8,523 bases of DNA from positions 1 to 8,523 of the forward strand of contig CAZXCK010000156.1 in the NCBI GenBank assembly GCA_964639225.1, written 5' to 3'. The translations under genes were made by a program, and so were the position numbers. Source of the DNA: CAZXCK01 sp964639225 (GTDB lineage Bacteria; Chloroflexota; Anaerolineae; Aggregatilineales; Phototrophicaceae). Positions within the stretch are counted from its first letter, which is position 1; each line of letters begins with the position of its first letter. This document shows positions 6,203-8,523 of the stretch, piece by piece. Under the pieces are notes generated by a model. The model saw nothing but the letters and a program-made list of their open reading frames with translations, did no database searches and had not been told where the DNA came from.

Positions 6203-8362
6203 TTACATCTCCCAGTTGATCTGTATCGCCTCGCCCGTTTCTTTCGGGAGCCGGAAGGACAGCACCAGCGCGTCGTTGTCATACACCCAATCGACCGGTT
6301 CTGGCTCTTCCGCGTCTTTGCAGAAGAAAACGCCGGCGATAGTGCGTCCCGTATGCTGGAGGCGGATGGTTACATCGGTATCCTTCTTCAGATAATTGGC
6401 AATCAGGATCATGGCGCGGCTGTTGTTTTCGAGCAGATGCGCGTCCAGTTCGCGCGTGCGCCGTCCGAAATACTTCAGCGCCACACGCGGTTCGATGTCC
6501 AGGCGTGGCAGCATCGATGCCATGACATCTTTGACCAGATTGTGCTCGCCTTTCAGCCGGTCGGCGTCTGGCTGCGCCGCGAAGTAGACGCCGTAGCCCA
6601 GGCCATAACGGGCCAGCGTCACAGCCGGGCAGCCGTCGGCAAATGTGGCCAGTGGCTCGGCCTCGTCGGCCAGCGACAGCAGATCGCGCTTGTGCGCCAG
6701 CAGGTACTGCTCGCCCTGGTAGACGACCAGCCCGCTGTCGTTGGAGTCTGGCTCTACCTTGTGCAGGCCGAAAGCCGCGTTCAGGCCGCCCGGCAGCAAT
6801 TGCCGGTGATACCAACCGGCTTCGGTGAGCGTGCCGCTGCGGGCAAAGGCCACCAGTACGCCGCCCTGTTCAACGTACGCGGCCAGGGCGTTGGCCGTCA
6901 CTTCAGAGAGCAGCCCCACCAGCGGCAGTGCCACCACCGGATAGGCGTTGAGTGTGCCGTCGGCTACCTGCGCTGGTGTCACAAAATCGACGGTGTAATC
7001 CAGTTCCCAGAAGGCTCGATAAACTCCGCGCTGGATGGCGAAGAGCGTCTCTTCTTCCTTCACGCCATTAAAAAACGTCGCGTTCGGTTTGGATTCAAGC
7101 AGGGCAACATCGCCGCGCGCGACGTGCGCATTCTGTAAGAAGGCGTCGTGCCGCTGGATGAAATGTCCAACTTCGCTGGCGGCTTTCAGCCGCGACGATT
7201 CGTTGCCATCCAGGTCCACCAGCGCGCCCATTCGAATCGGGAGCGAGTCCCATTCGCGCCAGGGCTGATACAGCATCAGCTTGGCGTCGTGCCCCAGCGA
7301 TTCCAGCGCGTTACGCCAGATGTCAACCGGGCTGGTGTTATAATCCGGGCCGAGCACCCACCCGCCGATTGGCCCGCTTTCGATCTCGTTGAGCCAGAAG
7401 TCGCGGCCCGTCGACAGGCTGACGCTGCGGCCATGATCCAGGAAGATCGAGTTGTGCTCCGGGCGCGCTGCCAATTTGTTACCGCTGCCGGGGTAAAGAT
7501 CATAGCCGACGTGATCGACCTGCTGCGCGATGGCCCACTGATCGAGGCCGGTGTAGGTTCCGAAGCGGTCATACGTCTTGAAGTTGAACGTATTGACCGA
7601 TGTTGGATGGTCGGTGTCGCGCTCGCGGATGATGCGGTGCTGGTGGCCGGCGAAGTTGGCGAAGGACTCGTGCCAGAAGGCGCGCCAGTCCAGCCAGCGC
7701 GTTACACCGGAACGGGCGATGGGCAGCGCTTCGGCAGGGTAGACCTCGTCCCAGTCGTTATACCACAGCGCTGTCGAGGTCCACATCCAGGCGTCGTTGA
7801 GGGCTTCCAGCGTCCCGTACTTCTGCCGGACCCAGCGCCGGAACTGGCTGAGTGCATAGGGATTATAGTCGTAGAGTTCCAGCTCGCCCGGCTGGAGTGT
7901 GGGCATAAACGGGAAGCCGATTTCGTTGCTGATCTGCCAGCCGAAGTGATTCGGCTGCTCCAGCGCGAATCGAATCAACTCGCGCAGGTAGTGATCGGAT
8001 GCGCCGATGAAGCCCGGGTGATGAATACAGGCCCAGTGATACGACGCGCCCATCGGGTATGGCTCGCCGCGATTCGAGATGATGCGTACGTCCGGGTGTT
8101 CGGTGGCCAGCCACAGCGGCGGGCAGGATGCGCCCGTACTGAGCAGCACCTGGATGTTGTGGACGGCTGCGCGCTGGTAAAAGCGCTCCAGCACGTCAAA
8201 GCGGAACGTGCCCTTCTGCGGCTCGATGCGATCCCACGAACCATGCACATCGCCGATGCGCACGAGGTTCATGCCAGCGGCTCGCATGTTCTCCAGGTCT
8301 CGCTCCCATTCTGCTTCCGGGTAAACCAGCGGCGAATAAGATGCACCATATGGATAAGACAT
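6203..8362 (-). CDS. Beta-galactosidase, GH42 family, cytosolic
   Basis: A 719-residue GH42 enzyme that removes terminal beta-galactose from oligosaccharides such as imported galacto-oligosaccharides. The N-terminal barrel (about 1-385) starts YPYGASYSPLVYPEAEWERDL and has RIGDVHGSWDRIEP, typical of the family. WQISNEIG gives the acid/base E147 and WLNEIESGP gives the nucleophile E326, with E328 as the alternative. The middle trimerisation domain runs from about 415 (VALLESKPN) to about 615, and a small beta C-terminal domain fills about 640-719. The cysteine cluster that binds zinc in some GH42 enzymes is not evident; the equivalent region reads YHWACIHHPGF. There is no signal peptide. ATG 8362 is preferred over the in-frame TTG at 8371: a weak GAAAG lies 9 bases before the ATG but abuts the TTG, and MSYPYG fits family N-termini. 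The gene has its own repeat-rich upstream region and is transcribed toward the GH5-like gene. Confidence 0.92.
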   Translation of the reverse strand: MSYPYGASYSPLVYPEAEWERDLENMRAAGMNLVRIGDVHGSWDRIEPQKGTFRFDVLERFYQRAAVHNIQVLLSTGASCPPLWLATEHPDVRIISNRGEPYPMGASYHWACIHHPGFIGASDHYLRELIRFALEQPNHFGWQISNEIGFPFMPTLQPGELELYDYNPYALSQFRRWVRQKYGTLEALNDAWMWTSTALWYNDWDEVYPAEALPIARSGVTRWLDWRAFWHESFANFAGHQHRIIRERDTDHPTSVNTFNFKTYDRFGTYTGLDQWAIAQQVDHVGYDLYPGSGNKLAARPEHNSIFLDHGRSVSLSTGRDFWLNEIESGPIGGWVLGPDYNTSPVDIWRNALESLGHDAKLMLYQPWREWDSLPIRMGALVDLDGNESSRLKAASEVGHFIQRHDAFLQNAHVARGDVALLESKPNATFFNGVKEEETLFAIQRGVYRAFWELDYTVDFVTPAQVADGTLNAYPVVALPLVGLLSEVTANALAAYVEQGGVLVAFARSGTLTEAGWYHRQLLPGGLNAAFGLHKVEPDSNDSGLVVYQGEQYLLAHKRDLLSLADEAEPLATFADGCPAVTLARYGLGYGVYFAAQPDADRLKGEHNLVKDVMASMLPRLDIEPRVALKYFGRRTRELDAHLLENNSRAMILIANYLKKDTDVTIRLQHTGRTIAGVFFCKDAEEPEPVDWVYDNDALVLSFRLPKETGEAIQINWEM

Positions 8363-8371
8363 TGTTAACAA
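8362..8371. promoter_or_regulatory. Perfect 10-bp palindrome at the GH42 start codon, operator-like
   Basis: TTGTTAACAA is a perfect palindrome centred between 8366 and 8367, and it overlaps the first base of the GH42 ATG (8362-8360). This location lets a bound dimeric repressor block the start of the gene, or the RNA form could affect initiation. No regulator gene is in the window. A related sequence lies at 8500-8512. Confidence 0.35.
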
Positions 8372-8418
8372 CTTTCGTTTTCAGGAATAAGCCAGTAATT
8401 TTAGTTGTATTTTACGGA

Positions 8419-8460
8419 GTCAGATAACGACCCATCACCAGCGCGCGAGCTTTATCTGAC
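8419..8460. repeat. 9-bp perfect inverted repeat in the GH42 upstream region
   Basis: GTCAGATAA (8419-8427) and TTATCTGAC (8452-8460) are perfect inverted copies separated by 24 bases, with centres 33 bp apart (about three helical turns). If transcription starts near 8462 the repeat falls at the very 5' end of the leader and could fold as a hairpin with a large GC-rich loop. As DNA, it could be a pair of half-sites or two operators. Further TATCT/GATA motifs lie at 8464-8474, 11 bp from the right arm's own TATCT. Confidence 0.5.
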
Positions 8461-8468
8461 ATGTATCT

Positions 8469-8477
8469 ATGATAGCA
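8469..8477 (-). promoter_or_regulatory. Candidate extended -10 promoter for the GH42 gene
   Basis: On the minus strand, TGCTATCAT (8477 to 8469) combines an extended TGn element with TATCAT, 5 of 6 to the -10 consensus. A TTGATG at 8500-8495 is 20 bases upstream, too far for a good -35 box. Transcription would begin near 8462, giving a leader of about 100 bases. AT-rich TAAAAT motifs at 8414-8409 and 8403-8398 are alternative -10 boxes but lack convincing -35 partners. Confidence 0.35.
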
Positions 8478-8501
8478 TCAATACGGCGAGCCTGCATCAA
8501 T
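8475..8501. repeat. Direct repeat GCATCAAT upstream of the GH42 gene
   Basis: GCATCAAT occurs at 8475-8482 and again at 8494-8501, a 19-bp period close to two helical turns, on the same face of the DNA. The copies lie just upstream of the candidate -10 box, where an activator would be expected to bind. Function is inferred from position only. Confidence 0.35.
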
Positions 8502-8523
8502 TGTTAGGCAACGCTGGCTCTAC

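Noticed and set aside
6194..7138. A 314-codon open frame on the plus strand opposite the 3' half of the GH42 gene
   Set aside because: Same reasoning: starts at TTG, has no credible ribosome binding site, runs through the convergent gene and resembles no family.
7148..8368. A 406-codon open frame on the plus strand opposite the GH42 gene
   Set aside because: It is antisense to a gene with clear family motifs and intact catalytic residues. Its translation shows no recognisable domain. Together with the same-frame opening at 6194-7138 it reflects GC-rich codon bias that suppresses stops in this antisense frame.
8363..8371. TTG start at 8371 adding MLT to the GH42 protein
   Set aside because: The only purine-rich motif (GAAAG, 8376-8372) abuts this TTG, leaving no spacing, whereas it is 9 bases from the ATG at 8362.
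8456..8473. A divergent plus-strand promoter using CTGACA (8456-8461) and TATGAT (8468-8473)
   Set aside because: Each box resembles consensus, but only 6 bases separate them, and neither has a partner at 16-18 bases. No plus-strand gene starts before the window ends.
1..8523. CRISPR arrays, tRNA or rRNA genes, insertion sequences, riboswitches
   Set aside because: No regularly spaced repeats, cloverleaf-like segments, conserved rRNA stretches or terminal inverted repeats with a transposase were seen. All gaps are under 170 bases.

Overview
The window is GC-rich bacterial chromosomal DNA. It holds four protein genes and no rRNA, tRNA, transposase, phage or CRISPR signal that I can see. The protein styles suggest a free-living heterotroph, plausibly of the Chloroflexota (Anaerolineae-like): a short NAD-type 6-phosphogluconate dehydrogenase, a large exported pullulanase with tandem X25-type modules, a cytosolic GH5-like enzyme that opens with GVNYWP, and a GH42 beta-galactosidase. 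That assignment rests on resemblance only and is weak.

Layout from left to right. Bases 1-855 (+) are the 3' part of a 6-phosphogluconate dehydrogenase gene whose first roughly 20 codons lie outside the window. A short gap (856-1007) holds a possible terminator hairpin, a sigma70-like promoter and a good ribosome binding site. Bases 1008-4775 (+) encode a 1255-residue exported type I pullulanase with three N-terminal X25-like starch-binding modules, an N2 domain, a CBM48, a GH13 catalytic barrel with all catalytic residues, and a pullulanase C-terminal domain. A 98-base gap contains a very GC-rich stem-loop with no U-tract. Bases 4874-6103 (+) encode a 409-residue cytosolic clan GH-A (GH5-like) glycosidase. 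A probable bidirectional terminator at 6151-6184 separates it from the convergent GH42 gene (8362 to 6203, minus strand). The last 160 bases are the upstream region of the GH42 gene. They are AT-rich next to the start codon and hold an unusual density of inverted and direct repeats, probably regulatory.

How the genes may fit together (inference): pullulanase debranches alpha-1,6 linkages in pullulan, starch or glycogen outside the cell. The two cytosolic enzymes would act on imported beta-linked oligosaccharides (GH42 on beta-galactosides, the GH5-like enzyme on an unknown beta-glycoside). The dehydrogenase feeds glucose 6-phosphate carbon through the oxidative pentose phosphate route. No transporter or regulator gene is present in the window.

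I did not find a clearly new biological system. The most interesting items are the repeat-rich control region of the GH42 gene (8362-8512), the triple cysteine-bearing X25 array of the pullulanase, and the strong stem-loop between the pullulanase and GH5-like genes.
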